This document shows positions 12,721-26,039 of a stretch of 64,000 nucleotides of DNA, piece by piece (position 1 is the first letter of the stretch; every line of letters begins with the position of its first letter). The translations under genes were made by a program, and so were the position numbers. The stretch comes from Antedon mediterranea (taxonomy: Eukaryota > Echinodermata > Crinoidea > Comatulida > Antedonidae). The DNA lies in NCBI RefSeq assembly GCF_964355755.1, contig NC_092674.1, forward strand, positions 23,584,001 to 23,648,000, given 5' to 3'. The notes under the pieces were generated by a model, which saw only the letters and a program-made list of their open reading frames with translations, was not told where the DNA came from and searched no databases.

Positions 12721-13245
12721 AGGGAAGAGTGATAAAGTAGAACAAATATTTACTTATTACTTATTATTTTTATAATTTTTTTTTAAACAAGTAGGCCTAG
12801 ATGTTTAGAATAACTTAATTTGCAATAAATAGACCTCAAAAAATATATATAATATTTGGTTAGGTCAGAGAAGAGTGGTAAAGTAAAATAAATATTTACC
12901 CCCAAAAAAGTGTTTTGGGTTCTTTTTTTTTTAAAGCAAGCACGCCTAGATGTTTAGAATAACTTAATTTTTCATAAATAGGCTCCAAATATATATAATT
13001 TGGTTAGGTCAGGGAAGAGTGGTAAAGTATAACAAATATTTACCCCAAAAGTGTTTTGGGTTCTTTTTTTTAAAGGCAAGTAGGCCTAGATGTTTAGAAT
13101 AACTTAATTTGCCATAAATATGCTCCAAAAATATATATATTTGGTTAGGTCATGGAAAAGTGGTAAAATAGAACAAAAATTTACCCCCAACAAATATTTT
13201 AGGTTCTTATTATAAAAAAGCAAATAGGCCTAGATGATAATTGAA
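12721..13245. repeat. Tandem satellite, unit about 141-146 bp, 3.6 copies
   Basis: Units start at 12721, 12867, 13011 and 13152 with AGGGAAGAGTGGTAAAGTA-like sequence. Each contains TAGGCCTAGATGTTTAGAAT or a variant and ends TTTGGTTAGGTC. The last unit is truncated. Confidence 0.85.
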
Positions 13246-13839
13246 AATAGTGTTTTTAATATTACACTTGCCTTCTGTTGAAGCAATCGTCCTTCAATTT
13301 AAATGTAATAAATAATAGATAATCTATAATAACACTTTACAACCTACTCCAACATTATTTTAAAATCATACCACTCTTGTTAAATTGATATTCATTCTGT
13401 CTTTATAATTCGTTTATGTTGCTTAGAAGATGGTCTATAACTTACTACCACGTAGTAGTCTGATTGGCTGCTGCTAATGAGTGTTGCATATCTATCCGTT
13501 TCCATGAAATATTTTGTGTTTTAGCGGAGCTCGTTGTGAGCTTTAATTCTATCTTAAGAGTAGAAAACAAAATTAAAGAAAAAGTAATAATTTGAGGTTG
13601 GAATCTTTGAAATAAATCCAAAAATTTATTTTGATAACACAACCTTAGAAAATAGCTATCATAGGTATATGATTATTAAACAATACGGCATGCCTTCCAA
13701 TGGGACGACCAATATATGAAAATATATAGCATACATTGTATTGCCGACTGCCGTGGATCAACATCAAAGGACCTATTCACAATTTCTTCAGTTTCCAGTA
13801 AGCCTTGTGTATTCGTAAAATAATGACGTTTGGGGATGA

Positions 13840-13930
13840 ACCGTTAAATAAACAAGGCCATATACATGGCTGCAGTCGCTGGCTCAAATTTGAGTTAGTG
13901 TTTACCAACCAACCAACCGACATAGTAATA
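13840..13930 (+). repeat. Dispersed repeat with CCAACCAACCGACATAG
   Basis: AACAAGGCCATATACATGG, then TGCAGTCGC, then ACCAACCAACCGACATAG. A second copy lies at 55508-55590. The tail resembles that of the elements at 39411 and 51537, so all four may be one family. Confidence 0.6.
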
Positions 13931-14129
13931 ATAATTTTTCATTTTGTTTTTGCATTGTCTAAATATTCATTGTTTTTAAACGTGTGAGGTTTTTTCTAGT
14001 TTTATTCAGTTTTTACCCATTTAGAAAAGGAGAAATTAATATTGATATATACATCACAAGTGCCTAAAGAAAAATATATACAGGCCTAATAAATCTGATT
14101 TCAAATAAAACAAATTGTTGATCCCCCGT

Positions 14130-14400
14130 AAATCAGTTATAACATTTACGCCATCGATATCATCGTCATAAACTCCTTTGTTTTACGTCAACTGGAAATG
14201 ATTTTCCAATACATTTACGTCGGAACATTAATATATTATTTATTGTAGGCCTATTTATTTTATCTTTGATCATCACCATCGATATTACGTCACTGTCATC
14301 GTCATTAAAATTGTGATTTAAAAAAAAATGTAATTGTTTTACTTACACGTCGTCATTAATATGTCATTGGTATCGTCATTTACGACAATTGCATTTTTCT
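14130..14400. repeat. Degenerate ATCGTCAT / TACGTCA-rich stretch
   Basis: Words such as CATTTACGTC, CATCGATAT, ATTACGTCA and CATCGTCATT recur with drift. It could be a decayed simple repeat. Several CRE-like TACGTCA words are present, but with no spacing that suggests regulation. Confidence 0.4.
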
Positions 14401-15527
14401 TTTTTTTTCAAATGTTTTTTTTTTCTTTTAAACACACATCGTAAACAAGAGATCATTGATTCAACTCGGTAAGCCTACACTACTGTATAGTATATCAATC
14501 ATCACCTTTTTCTCTTTCTGCAGAGTAATTTTATAACGTCATCTCGCTTTTCATTCAAATTTTTCTTCTTTTTTTCAAACTCACTCCTTTCTTACTCACC
14601 CACTCATCGCAATAGTTGTATATACATGAAATAGGCGAATAACCGCATATTTTGAACTGATTTACACCCACACGTAGAAAACCACAAATGGATGGTTTAA
14701 CTCTGTAAACATTACCGTATACTTTAATAATCATGAAAATACACATGAGTAGATTCTTGTCATTTGTGGGTCACATGGTATTCAATAACTACTCCATTGA
14801 ACTCCTATGTCATCGAGAGTGCAATTTCGAACTTGTGGCCCACCATTCATTCATTTATTTATTTCTGCTATTTACTTTTCTATTTCTGAGTATTTTATAA
14901 TACACCTTATTGCCTTTAATTTTTCTTTCTTAAAGGCCAGGTGCAGGCGAAACATTTCTAGTGATCATACATTCCAATAATTATCGATCTATAGTTTCCC
15001 CTATGTTTCATAATTTTTGGGATTTTATTTGTGTTACACAAGCTTGTTGAAAATAAGCACTTTCTTATCAGTGGGGGGATAGTTCAAATTACACAGTAAA
15101 ATCTTTATTCTTTTGTACACAAATTTTGTAAATAGAGAGGCATTAATAAAGCTATGAAAAATAAACGGTGTGGTAAAAAATGTTATCAGATGACTAAATA
15201 TAGGTAATATAACTTGAATATTACATTTCTGATATTTTTATTCAACTTCAGCTTTTTATTTTCATGCTATAGCAAAAATTATCCACCGTATATCCATCAT
15301 CTTTTTTCACCGTCTGGGGAGTCAACAAACATGTTATTACATTAGGTTAACTACCTAACTACTGAAAAAAAGTCTTTCTGGTTTTTATGGAAGAATTTTG
15401 CCAAATTTTGTATTTGACCATATTAAGGGAAATTCATGTTTTTTCGTCTCGATTTCTGTTACAAATATTTGATTTATGTACAATTAACCAAATATTATAT
15501 TTAAAATTCATGCCTGTACCTTAGCTT

Positions 15528-15693
15528 TAAACTCTGTCTACACTATCAAACTTTATGTGACAAAAATGTGATGTGCCCATATATGGACATGATGATGTCA
15601 TACCACTACCATATTTGGGTATAGCACTACCATATTTGGGTACATCACAGGTTTTTTTTTTCAAACTAGTTTGATAGTGTATAGACAGAACTT
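15528..15693. mobile_element. MITE family A copy 2
   Basis: The ends are AACTCTGTCTACACTATCAA and TTTGATAGTGTATAGACAGA. Inside are GTGACAAAAATGTGATGTG, GACATGATGATGTCAT and two copies of CACTACCATATTTGGG. Confidence 0.85.
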
Positions 15694-15971
15694 TTTTTTC
15701 CGCGACGCAGTAAACGACAGCATCTATTGTCATCTTTGTCACACACACAGCTCGATGGGAACGTCCTTTTGAGGTGAGAAATATAACAAATGTCAAAATG
15801 TATTTCAAATGTATCTAGTCACTTAGTCTGGACCACTATAAAAACATGTTTAGACGAATCAATTTACATGTAATCCCAATAGTTTAAGTCACTTAAATTG
15901 TTGTTTATTTATTCGTGCGTTCCCGTGTTTTAAAATACCCATTTAAAATCGGGGTGTCAAAATGTAGTGGG

Positions 15972-16070
15972 ACCATTCAATTCAAGTTAACGTTTATTTC
16001 TTTCAAAACAAAATTGCATTAAAAAGGAACATTTCTTTACAAATATTTTATGAGAATAAAACAGACTAGA
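15972..16070 (-). repeat. Reversed retroposon tail
   Basis: TTCAATTCAAGTTAACGTTTATTTC matches the style of the 11725 and 21075 tails. The body beyond is A-rich and not recognisable. Confidence 0.3.
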
Positions 16071-18423
16071 AAAGAAAGAAGTGTTTTAAAAAATGGAATA
16101 CATTTCTTAAAATTGTGAAAGTGGCGAAGTCCCAACAAGTAAAATCAAAGTGAAAAAACAAGAGAAACTTGTGTTGGGCAGCCGTTGGATTATTCCACCC
16201 ACTTGGTATGTGATAATAAAAACACTTCATTTAAATATTTTTTTATTGTAGGCCTACCCTAAAAGTATTTTTTCAACAAATTTACAATGTATTAATGGGA
16301 TTCTATTTTTCTAAAAGAGGATGTGGAATTTGACAATAGAGAATATCGGATATCTGAATATTTTCCTCTTCCTCCCAGTGAGAGCTACACACTATGCATT
16401 TTTTATAGAGAAAATGAAATGATCGACAACGTTACCAACAAAAGATGTATTATGAATAATGATACATAAACTAATTAATTAAATAAAAATTGTGCGCAAA
16501 CAATTTATAATAGGATGATTTAACGGCATTTCGGTAACACAATGAGTGTATCAAAAAGTGGTAAGTGTTTAAATAAACACAAACATAAACCCTTTAGAAA
16601 GTACATTTGAAAATTGAAACTTAAAATATGTTAGGCCTTAATATTAAATAAACCGAGTTGGTCGATTGACTGATCGCATAGTAAACTCTCCATTTTTTTA
16701 AACTAATTTCGTATCATTCATTTAAATTACAGAGAACCCATATTGATGGGTTATCCGGTGTTCAACCATACGGTACCGTTCGTTCCATGGTAACAATATT
16801 TTCATAGTTTAAGCCTATACCTTAATTAATTAATTTACTAGAGTTTATGTTTATGTGGGTTCGTCCCACTTCTTCTTCTCTTAACATATACATTTTAATA
16901 ATCTATGCACTATACATAATATATTATTACTCAGATGCCTGCCTCAGATTGATTTTTACAGGCATATAATGGCATATCTGTATATCAGAATTCCAGGTTC
17001 AAATCTCAATCTTTACCGTTAATTAATTAATTAATTTCCCGTCAATTTTCTGGGACTTTATCCTGGCGACTTAACACACTTGTACAAATACATCAGTACA
17101 AATATAATTTACCGAGAGTGAATATTTAAAGCTTTTAATATTTTTATTAGTACGTTGCAATGTCAAGCGTATGCATATTTCGTCAGCGATGAGTTTTAAA
17201 ATGTGTGATGTAATTTTGAATTATTTGTATAAATGGAGTCAACGATAAGCACTTTTTAAAATTCATGGTCAATTATAAAACTGTCTATTTTATTACATAT
17301 ATGAATATCAAATCGTGAATAAAGTGTGTTTAGCAATATTCGCCTTTCAATCACATTGGTGGCATTTGTCTTGCTAATATTGTCACGGGGGGAAAGTTAT
17401 AGCTAATTATTCAAAATTAATACGTGTTTACCTAGGCCATGTCTCTAGTCTTAGCAAATTGACTTTCACTTTTACCGACGATTACCCGTGTGCTCGCTGC
17501 AGCTGCCTGTTTTATAGACCAGCCCGGTGTTGATATTGCTAGCCTAGGCTGGTATATTTCAAAATCGATTGCTAAATATGTTTTTATTGTACAGTTAAAG
17601 AAGCATCATATAATCGAACGGGCTTGCGTCTTAAATCGCGGTTCGTCGTATTTGCTTACGGATCGTATACTCGCAGCTGCGTGTTCTATGCTACATCCGG
17701 GATACTTTTCACGCGCACTCAAACGTAAAATACGATGAACAATGGCACGTACAATAATTCCACCGTTCCACAACGCGAGACAGATACGGCTAGTTTAGCT
17801 CGTGGATTAGAAAGATACCAAAACAGAACCCATATTCCTGCTCGATTTTCATTCTGCTTTACGGCTTTGTCTCAAATGAATATGTAGTTTATTTTGGCCA
17901 CGTGTGTTTAAGGTTTATGCACTTGACGTATAACGTTTGAGTTAATTTCTCTTTCAAGGCGCGTGCCGACCATCCTTCGTTGTATTGTTTTAAGGGTACT
18001 CAAGCGAAGTAGAAACAATATTGCTTTCTTTGGGTGAATTTTAGCAGAAAATTGAACATAATAGGAGTCGCGTGGTAGTTACTCTTTGCTTGTGGCTTAA
18101 AGAAAAGAAATACTTCTTAGCAAGTGTTAGATGTTGTGTCGCGTGCCGTAAATGAATTAACCATGTAGCACTTAAGCTTACGTTCACACTAAACCTGGAT
18201 TCGGTCCGGTTGTTCGAGCTCCATGAGCTAAAGACGTGTCCTTTTGGTTTTCCTTGATTATGGGTACACTGTAGTGACATGCATTGACCCCCGTTCATTT
18301 CATGGGAAGGTATCCCCTTAATAGGAGTATTTCCTGCAGGAAGTTCCTAAAGGAGGTTCTAATGTATTGGCCACGTCCTATTCCTAAAAACTACACCCAT
18401 TTTTATGTACACATTGAATTGGT
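16071..18423. other. Intergenic DNA, no gene recognised
   Basis: AT-rich single-copy-looking sequence with small palindromes such as AATTAATTAATTAATT near 17020. The open frame at 17490-17738 has no start context, splice sites or domain that would support it. Confidence 0.4.
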
Positions 18424-18773
18424 TTAAAGATGTATTGTCCCCCTGAAAAAATAATTCTTAAAAAATGTTTTGTTGAATATGCCATGTTAATGTCACCTAA
18501 TAGTTACCGTACCCACTTTGACAAAAAAATTGGATCTAAAACAATATAATTATATATTTACCTACAAAAATGAAATTTAAAGCAAAAAATTGTCAAATTT
18601 GCTGCCAGTCAATGGATGATTTTGGTTGATATTAACTATTACTTTTGTCATTTTATAAGTGAAAACATTAATTTTGTTTTTCTACGAAAGTGATTAACTT
18701 GATTGAAACTACAAAATAATCTGATTTTACTAATCTATATTTTTTCATGTTTTTGGGGAACAATACATCTTTT
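18424..18773 (-). mobile_element. MITE family B, full-length reversed copy
   Basis: TTAAAGATGTATTGTCCCC at the left and GGGGAACAATACATCTTTTA at the right frame a 350-bp body with the family words AATTTGCTGCCAGTCAAT and AAGTGATTAACTTGATT. This is one of the best-preserved copies. Confidence 0.85.
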
Positions 18774-20603
18774 ATAATAATATCTCTTTAGGCCTATATT
18801 ATTTGAATACAATCATCATTGTCATTCTCATTTCTTTTATTTCAGATAGCAAAACAAAGACAAATTTCAACTAATGATGTACAATGGTTTACATATTTTT
18901 AACAGAATTATTCAAATCTTTTAATCGTTACACCGTATGGTTGGAGCCTAAAAAAACCCGAAAATGTAAGAATTTGTTTTTGGTGTACAATTTCGCATTC
19001 GTTAAGTCTCACTATTTTGAACATTAATTTAAAGTAGGTTATTAACACCATGGATGAATTATGTAGAATAAATAAATCCATTTCTTATGTTTATTTATTT
19101 GGCAGCAATACACACCATACGCATGCGCTACGCGTATTATTGTGCGTTAGTAATGGTTAGTACTTGAGCATTTCAATTATCAATTAAATTTGTGTTGGAT
19201 GCGAATTTCTTCTTCTAAAATTGTTTTTATTTGAAACATATTTGACAACATAATTCAGATATTAGGTGGTACAACTGATTTGCAATATGGTCATGTTTGT
19301 AAAATTAAAAGGAGAGGTAAAGTACAGAAAAATGAAAAAAATGTCGAAATATAAAGAAATATTCTATTTTTTGAATAATATAACCATGGACCATCCATTA
19401 CCGGTATATAACTTGAAACTTTCAATGGAAGTACCTTATTGTGTTTCAACATGTAGGCCTGGTCCACCATAAACTCAGCTTGTGTGAATTATTTTAGGAT
19501 TAGAAACATAATTCCTCCGTTGTTTATGATTAGTTAAGAAGACATAATTGGTATCTAATGTTACTCCTTGCACGTGTCATGAAACATGCTAGGCCTATGT
19601 ATTAAGTTATCAAGTTGTACGTGAATGCGTATCGCATAACCCTTGAGAGGAAACAATACTAGCACCCTGCCCCGGGGCTAAATACAATAACCAGACACAC
19701 GACCATATTTACATTGTTTAAGTTTATGGTAAATTAAAATTGCACAATCAGTATTATGTCAGGTGCATGTATGTGCTCAGTGCGTAAGGTGTCTCACAAA
19801 AAAACTAACTTAACTAACTATAGTTAAAGGCTGCCTTCTGGTTTAAAGTTCTGGTTATAATATACTTTGGAACAACATTATATATTTCGACAGTGTTGGA
19901 ACAGATCGAGAGTCGTGAAAATATTCCCCCTTGGTGCTAAAAAAAAAAGTGCTAAGATCCGAAGATCAAAGAGTTTATCTGTGGCTGCGATACGATCAGT
20001 AATTGTACGCCGCGCGCCGCTGAGATTATGTACATTAGTACACAGTACTGTATAGTATTGGTCGCTTCAAGACATAAGATCAAATAACTGATACGAGTTC
20101 CTATCTTAGCAAGGCGAGCTCAGTGTCCTGTTGTTAGATTGTCTTGGTGCTACAGACAATATCACAGGCCTATGTCAATTGTAATTGAATGAACTTCTTA
20201 CATTATTTCACGTCAAGGATTTTTTTTTATTAAAAAGTTCGATTAGTATTATTTATAATAAAGTCTGCATGACTACGAAACATAGTTTTACTCTTCATTT
20301 TATTTTATAGGGCCAATTCTATAATAGAATTTGTATAGGATTTTGCTACGCTAAACTTTTCCCACACATGCTCAGTCACAGAAAATGTTTATCGTTGTAA
20401 CCTGCTTTCCAACAGGGTTATCCTTAAGCATAGTTGGACGCTTAATTAAGTCATTATTATACTCTAGACTATTGGGTCAAAGCACTAATTAAACACAAAC
20501 ACTACAGCGACTTTGTAGTAATATTCGATTTGAGTTAATGTAGCTAATTGATTAGTGTGGAGAAATAAAGTTGTTCACCATGATTAGTGTTACAGCAACC
20601 ACT
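18774..20603. other. Intergenic DNA, no gene recognised
   Basis: AT-rich with scattered short open frames that share no features of genes. No repeat family was identified with confidence. Confidence 0.35.
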
Positions 20604-20710
20604 TAAGGATGTAAGAGCAACTCAGGTAATTTAACCAATCACAAGCGATGGGTTATTTAAACTGTTGCTTGTCATTGGTTAATTCGCTTGCGTTGCGCTT
20701 ACGTCCTTTA
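20604..20710. mobile_element. Small palindromic MITE, relative of the 44398 element
   Basis: AAGGATGTAAG at the left pairs with CTTACGTCCTT at the right. The centre CACAAGCGATGGGTTATTT and CTTGTCATTGGTTAATTCGC is shared with the elements at 44398 and 47072. Confidence 0.6.
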
Positions 20711-21074
20711 CTACCTTAGCTTGCCTTGTTCTAATCCTGACCCGTACCCCTGAGTGGGAAAAGACCGGTCACTTGATATAGTGATAGTAATATACTCCCG
20801 ATGCAGTCTGGCTATCGAGCAGTTTGAAGGCCTAATTCATGTTAACAATACAATAATATAATCAATTCATTAATAGTCGTTATTATAAACGTGTTATATT
20901 ATTGAATTAGTATTACCTTATAGTAATAATAAATGTATTATTCCTGCAACAAATATTACATACATCATATGAAATAGTATATATCAATAGAACAATTAAT
21001 AGTTGTATGGAAAGAGGCTATTGAAGTTAAGAATTAAGATAATGTTTAGTATATTACACTATTGTAATAGTTAT

Positions 21075-21330
21075 AGTTAATTCAATTCAATTCAATTCAA
21101 CTTTTATTTCAGACAATTTTCCATATGGTATAATACATTACAGAGAAAACAAAAAAGATGAAGGAGAGAGGACCAAAACATTTGTCTATTGGTATATAAT
21201 GCCTCTCTCCATTGTAGTACATGTTTGAATCCATCAACAAATATTTATATATACAAATTAACATTCTGTTTTCGCTTTTTATTATTCTTGTAAGAAATTG
21301 GTAATTCGAAATCCTCAAATAATAATATCA
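21075..21330 (-). repeat. Reversed retroposon with (AATTC)n tail
   Basis: It begins with four AATTC repeats, then AACTTTTATTTCAGACAATT. The tail orientation implies an insertion on the - strand. No reverse transcriptase sequence is visible. Confidence 0.45.
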
Positions 21331-21359
21331 TTGACAAGTAACAGCAGTATTTATCTCAT

Positions 21360-21475
21360 TTGAGGCTAGGGAGTGGAGTATAAGTCGTGAGTTTCAATCC
21401 TTGCACCAGGTCAGGATTGATCCCTGTGGGATTGGAAAGCAAGCACGTTAGCCACCAAACTACAGCTCCACTACA
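21360..21475 (-). repeat. tRNA-derived SINE head
   Basis: Read on the - strand, TAGTTTGGTGGCTAACGTG resembles an RNA polymerase III A box and GGATCAATCC a B box, about 40 bases apart. There is no closed cloverleaf, so this is a SINE head or tRNA relic rather than a tRNA gene. Confidence 0.5.
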
Positions 21476-22886
21476 AATTTATCATACAAATTGAAACAAC
21501 AAATATTTCTTACACAAACGTCGCTCATTTCACGATAACTACCGTGTACATGCATCGTAATATTTATCAGCAAATGTTTTCATAGACTCTCTTTTCCCAG
21601 ATGTGATTTGGGGTGTGCGCAGCCGCAGTAAACTATAACCTACCGCATGGTAACTGTTTCTTAGTGCTTCCGTTCTCTTGAATATAACTGCCTAAAGGAT
21701 CGGTGCGAAAATGATTATTATCAACACTCTAATGTTTACGATTAATAGGCCTATTACATTCGGTTAATTTAGTATTCTTTAATACTATCAGTACTAATTA
21801 ATTATTTTTACCTTATCACGAATAAGTACATTTCTTTTGTCAACTCTACTAATTTGAAATAGTATTTAATTATTTGTAATAATATTAAATAACATCAATA
21901 ATAGAAAACATAAATTGTTTTATGAACAATAATATTTCGAAATATTATCAACACTCATTAATTATCTTACAAGTATTACATTAAATTAATAATTTATATA
22001 ATATAAAAGACAATAAATTAAATGTATTAACAATAATATTTTAAAATGCTATAATCAGCAGCCTAATAATATTAATACGTATACGATGTGATCCATTTCA
22101 ACGCGAACTGCGTGTGGCGTGTAGTGTAAACATGATCTCCTTTGGGGAGATATCCTTAATTAAGTTTTGCAGAAGATACAAAATCCTTCGTGTTTATTCT
22201 GTTGTTTTCTTAAAACATATATAATACGATGTGTACTGTACTGTATATCCATAGTACAAATAAAACACAACTAGTTTAGTCACACAGCAAGGTTGATAAA
22301 TTGTTATATTCGTTTTTCTTTTATTTTGTTCTTGTCTTTTATTGGTTTGTTTCCACATCAACTGTTGATGACATCACATGACGACTATCTCTATCACTAT
22401 TCTCTTCGTTCCATGATGCCATTATATTCTCTCCATGTCTTTGTTCCTTTCCATTGCTTCAGCCTATATCTAAATTCCTATCCGGGTTCTCTTCTCTTCT
22501 GGTCATCGGGTCAACCCTACTACTGTTGTCTGATACGTTAGGCCTACTCAGCACATGTCCAAAGCTATTTCGTTTTACTAGTACATTTTAAAATGTTTAA
22601 AAACTTTTAACCTGGAATGTTTCCTTGTAGGCCTAATTGCATTTATCTGTATTTTATTTTAACTTAAACAAACGTCTACAATTTTAAAAATGTAATGTGT
22701 TGGATATTCCTTCTGAAACAGTTGTTTTTTGGAATGAGATGATAGTACTATTAAAGATAAATTGAATTGAATGAATAATATTATATATAATCATTTATGG
22801 TTAAGATTAAAGTAAAATATGTTCACACTAAAACCATTTATGGTATAAGTTTTTAAAATTTTGATTGAGATTGTTTTTTCTTTCAG

Positions 22887-24577
22887 TTTTGTTTATAGAA
22901 TATGATCGAAACATCGAAAAAGGGCAATTAAAAGTGAAGAAGGAGGCTACCAATGATTATAACACAATTGAATTAACGTCTGGCCTAAAGAAAAACGGAA
23001 ATGGTATAATCCGATGAGCGTCGTTTAGCAACGTACCTGTTCAATTCAATTTGTAGGGGTACTTAGAGACGATCAATAAGGTAAGCCTAAAGTTATTTTA
23101 CCAAATAGTGTACGTTCTATTGATTATTTAGTTTCTAGAAAGATGTATTCGTATTTGCATCCCCGTCTATTACGTAATTCGACCGTTGTTAGTTTTAAAA
23201 TGTCAGCCCGTCTTTCCGCAATCTTACCTAAGTAAAGTGTCCCAGACTTAAACGCGTTAAGCGGGCGATGATAAGAACCGAACCCTAACAGGTGGCACCT
23301 ATATAAACAATAATAATGCGTTACTACTAGGACATAATTACACTATAAACCCAACCAAGAAAATTATGAACACAGCTCATCATGTAATTGTAGTCGTTTT
23401 ATTTGCGACCAATGTGACGTAGGCCTATTTGTCAACAATCGTCTTGTCGTTATTGAGATAGGCAATTATCCATGCGTTGAGTGATCCCTCATTTTGTTGA
23501 CATTACGACGGGCGATTCTTCAAATTTTCAATTATTATATTAACTCCTATAAGATATTGTATTGTATGGCACGCTTCATTGACTCTGTCTAATTTGACAT
23601 TGCGTATGATAAAGCATCATTACCACAAGCACTACCGTATATACACTGTTGTTTTTCTAATTTGAAATTGTAGCCTATTGAGCTAATGGGCGTTTCATGG
23701 ATTATGTTTCATTGATACTGTATATTTGCCGGTAATGGAAACATATGAAATTATATTTCATAATTAGTATGGTATTAATAATGCGGAAGTATGTAGTCGT
23801 TAATGAGGAGTGTTACAACATAATTTCAATAAAACAAATTTCAACCAGAGATCTAGGAAGGGGAGGTGGGGATGGGGAGCCTGAGAATAAACATTCATTT
23901 TGTTCAGTGACTACGGTATTAGTATTATTCAATGATTTGTTGTGTTCAATCAATCGCAGCTTCCGTACCTTCCCAAAAAAAACTTAAGCGCTGTCTACAC
24001 TATCAAACTAGTTTTACAAAAACTGTGCCCAAATATGGTAGTGATATGACATCATAATGTCCATATGAGCACGTCATATTTTGTTGTCACATAAAGTATA
24101 GTAGTGTAGAGAGACACGAAAATATCTTTCAACTAAGATCCATAAATCAGGGCATACGGCGAACTAGTTATGTGCGTTTCGGCAGATGAAAAATACATAA
24201 ACGATAGAAATTATATGGACATTTCTTTTGCTTAGCCTTTCTATTAAATTAATATAATAGCTGCATATAACAATTTAGACACGGTAATCAATAGTATAGT
24301 ACCGTAGTACAGTAATAAGTACAATCAACAGTATATTAGTAGGCCTACAGTAACAATCAATGAATGTTAACATAGTTTATTTCTACTTCTTAAATTATTC
24401 AATGAATTAGTACGAATGTGCAGGTGAATTCATGTTTACTATTAAATCATAACTAGTGTGTTTATCTCTGAATTATATTTCAGGAAATGAATATCAACAA
24501 TGTAGCTGGCCTAAGGAAATACCGTGGAGGATAGAATCCCTGGTACTCGAATCATTACTCTTGATGCGTCATTAAGG
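22887..24577 (+). ncRNA. Candidate spliced transcript, two exon-like blocks between OBI1 and POU4
   Basis: Block X (22887-23081) follows a strong acceptor (TTGTTTTTTCTTTCAG) and ends at GTAAGC. Block Y (24484-24577) follows TTATATTTCAG and ends at GTAAGTTTAAG. In X one frame is open from the acceptor for 42 codons to TGA at 23015; it includes GQLKVKKEATNDYN and ELTSGLKKNG. In Y a frame with the same entry phase is open for 29 codons to TAA at 24573. The two could be alternative last coding exons of a gene starting further left, or exons of a long non-coding RNA. No start, upstream exon or family match was found. A possible terminal exon follows the acceptor TTCCTTATTTCAG at 28165, with AATAAA near 28234. 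The type given is a guess. Confidence 0.35.
23984..24116. mobile_element. MITE family A copy 3
   Basis: TTAAGCGCTGTCTACACTATC at the left, with a decayed right end GTAGTGTAGAGAGACA. It has a single CCAAATATGGTAGTGATATG module. It lies between exon-like blocks X and Y. Confidence 0.8.
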
Positions 24578-25068
24578 GTAAGTTTAAGTTTAAGTTGCAG
24601 TCCTTTTCACTCAGCTTTGATATGCCTTGCACATCTAGGATCAATCGTACCCATCTAAAATTATATAAAATATTGTATACATTATGGAAAAGCTCATTGA
24701 TTTATAGAAATCAAAACCCGGAAAAGTAAGAGGTTCCAAGTAACCATACATGCTTAAATTATCAACCTACGATTTATAATGTAATGCATAGTTTAATTCG
24801 TAACGATTGATATTGACTTGAGTCTGCGAAGCTAATTTAGATTGTTTATTTTTATTTTGAATTTATATTTTAAAAGACAAATTGTCCTTGAAAAATTATT
24901 CAAACCTTCGTGTATAACAAAATAATTTACATTAAAACCAACGATATATTAATTGAAAATATTTGTTGCTAAAATATAAGTTGATTTTATACGATTTCTA
25001 AATGTAGTTTTACTTACTACTTGCTTTTTTTAATACACGATAGCGCCTACAATTTTCAAGTTATCATT

Positions 25069-25551
25069 ACCTCCGCCAAATTTGGCCACAATGACCAAAA
25101 GCTTGGATGAGTTTGATTGGGAGGGGAAAAGATCATAGGTCAAGGTCACAACTAACAAAAAACTATTTTACTGCCTGGAGACCACCGTTTTTATCCGATT
25201 CTCACCAAACTTAGCCACAATGATCAATGACTCATCAAATAATTGTGTTAATTAAAAATTTAAAAATAATTTTGAAGGGTCAGGGTTAAAGATCAAGGTC
25301 CACAAAAAAAAAGAAACAAAAAAAACTCAATGGTACTTGAACCAGCGACCTCAACTGTGAGAGGCTGGATACATAACCATTACACCAAAATCTCATTCAC
25401 AACTTTGTAGTGTGCAGTTAGCCTATTTACACTTAGAACTAATGAGAAAAAAAATTTAAAAAATAGATATATTTTCCGGGGACATTTTATGTAGGGAAAT
25501 TTTACAGTAGGCGGAGGTTTGCACTCTCGGAGTATACCCTCTTGTTCTAAA
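25069..25551. repeat. CCTCCGCC...GGCGGAGG dispersed repeat with a tRNA-like part
   Basis: It starts TTACCTCCGCCAAATTTGG and ends GGCGGAGGTTTGCACTCTC then GGAGTATACCCTCTTGTT. Inside, 25330-25388 read on the - strand has TGGTGTAATGGTTATG (A-box-like) and GGTTCAAGTACC (B-box-like). It looks like a compound or SINE-bearing element. The open frame across it is not a gene. Confidence 0.6.
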
Positions 25552-25569
25552 TGTTTTGGTGTCAAGTGG

Positions 25570-25700
25570 TATATAATAATAATAGTAATAATAATAATAA
25601 ATAATATATTTATACAGGATAAAGCAATCAGATAACAGTGTATCTGTTTTACATTGTGGTCCTATTGAAATTTAAGAAAATTACTTCATTTATAATTTCA
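25570..25700 (-). repeat. AATAAT simple repeat and reversed retroposon tail
   Basis: An (AATAAT)n run at 25575-25605 precedes TTTATACAGGATAAAGC, a common layout for reversed non-LTR 3' ends. Confidence 0.4.
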
Positions 25701-26039
25701 CAAAAAATAAAAAAAACTTTTAACATAATTAGAAATTTTCTGAGTACTTTCCTTATTATATTGCCGTAAATTATGGAAACAGCAAGAGTTATTAATATAC
25801 ATGGTTTGAGACAGTAAAATATATACATATAAATACATTTGAGTGATGAAATGAAGATGAGAGACTCTTCGTATACAGACGCCGCGCGGAGTAGAGTCGC
25901 GTTCAATTTTATGGTAATCAAAGTTTGATTTCCAGCAGGCGACTGTTTTTTTTAATGTAAACATACTAACGCACATAACTGATACAAAAATAATTAGGCC
26001 TATGATAGATAACTAGCATGATGCTGGAAATGAAGAATT

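Noticed and set aside
17490-17738. 82-codon open frame
   Set aside because: No start or splice context and no domain recognised; hydrophobic content is not a clear signal peptide plus mature chain.
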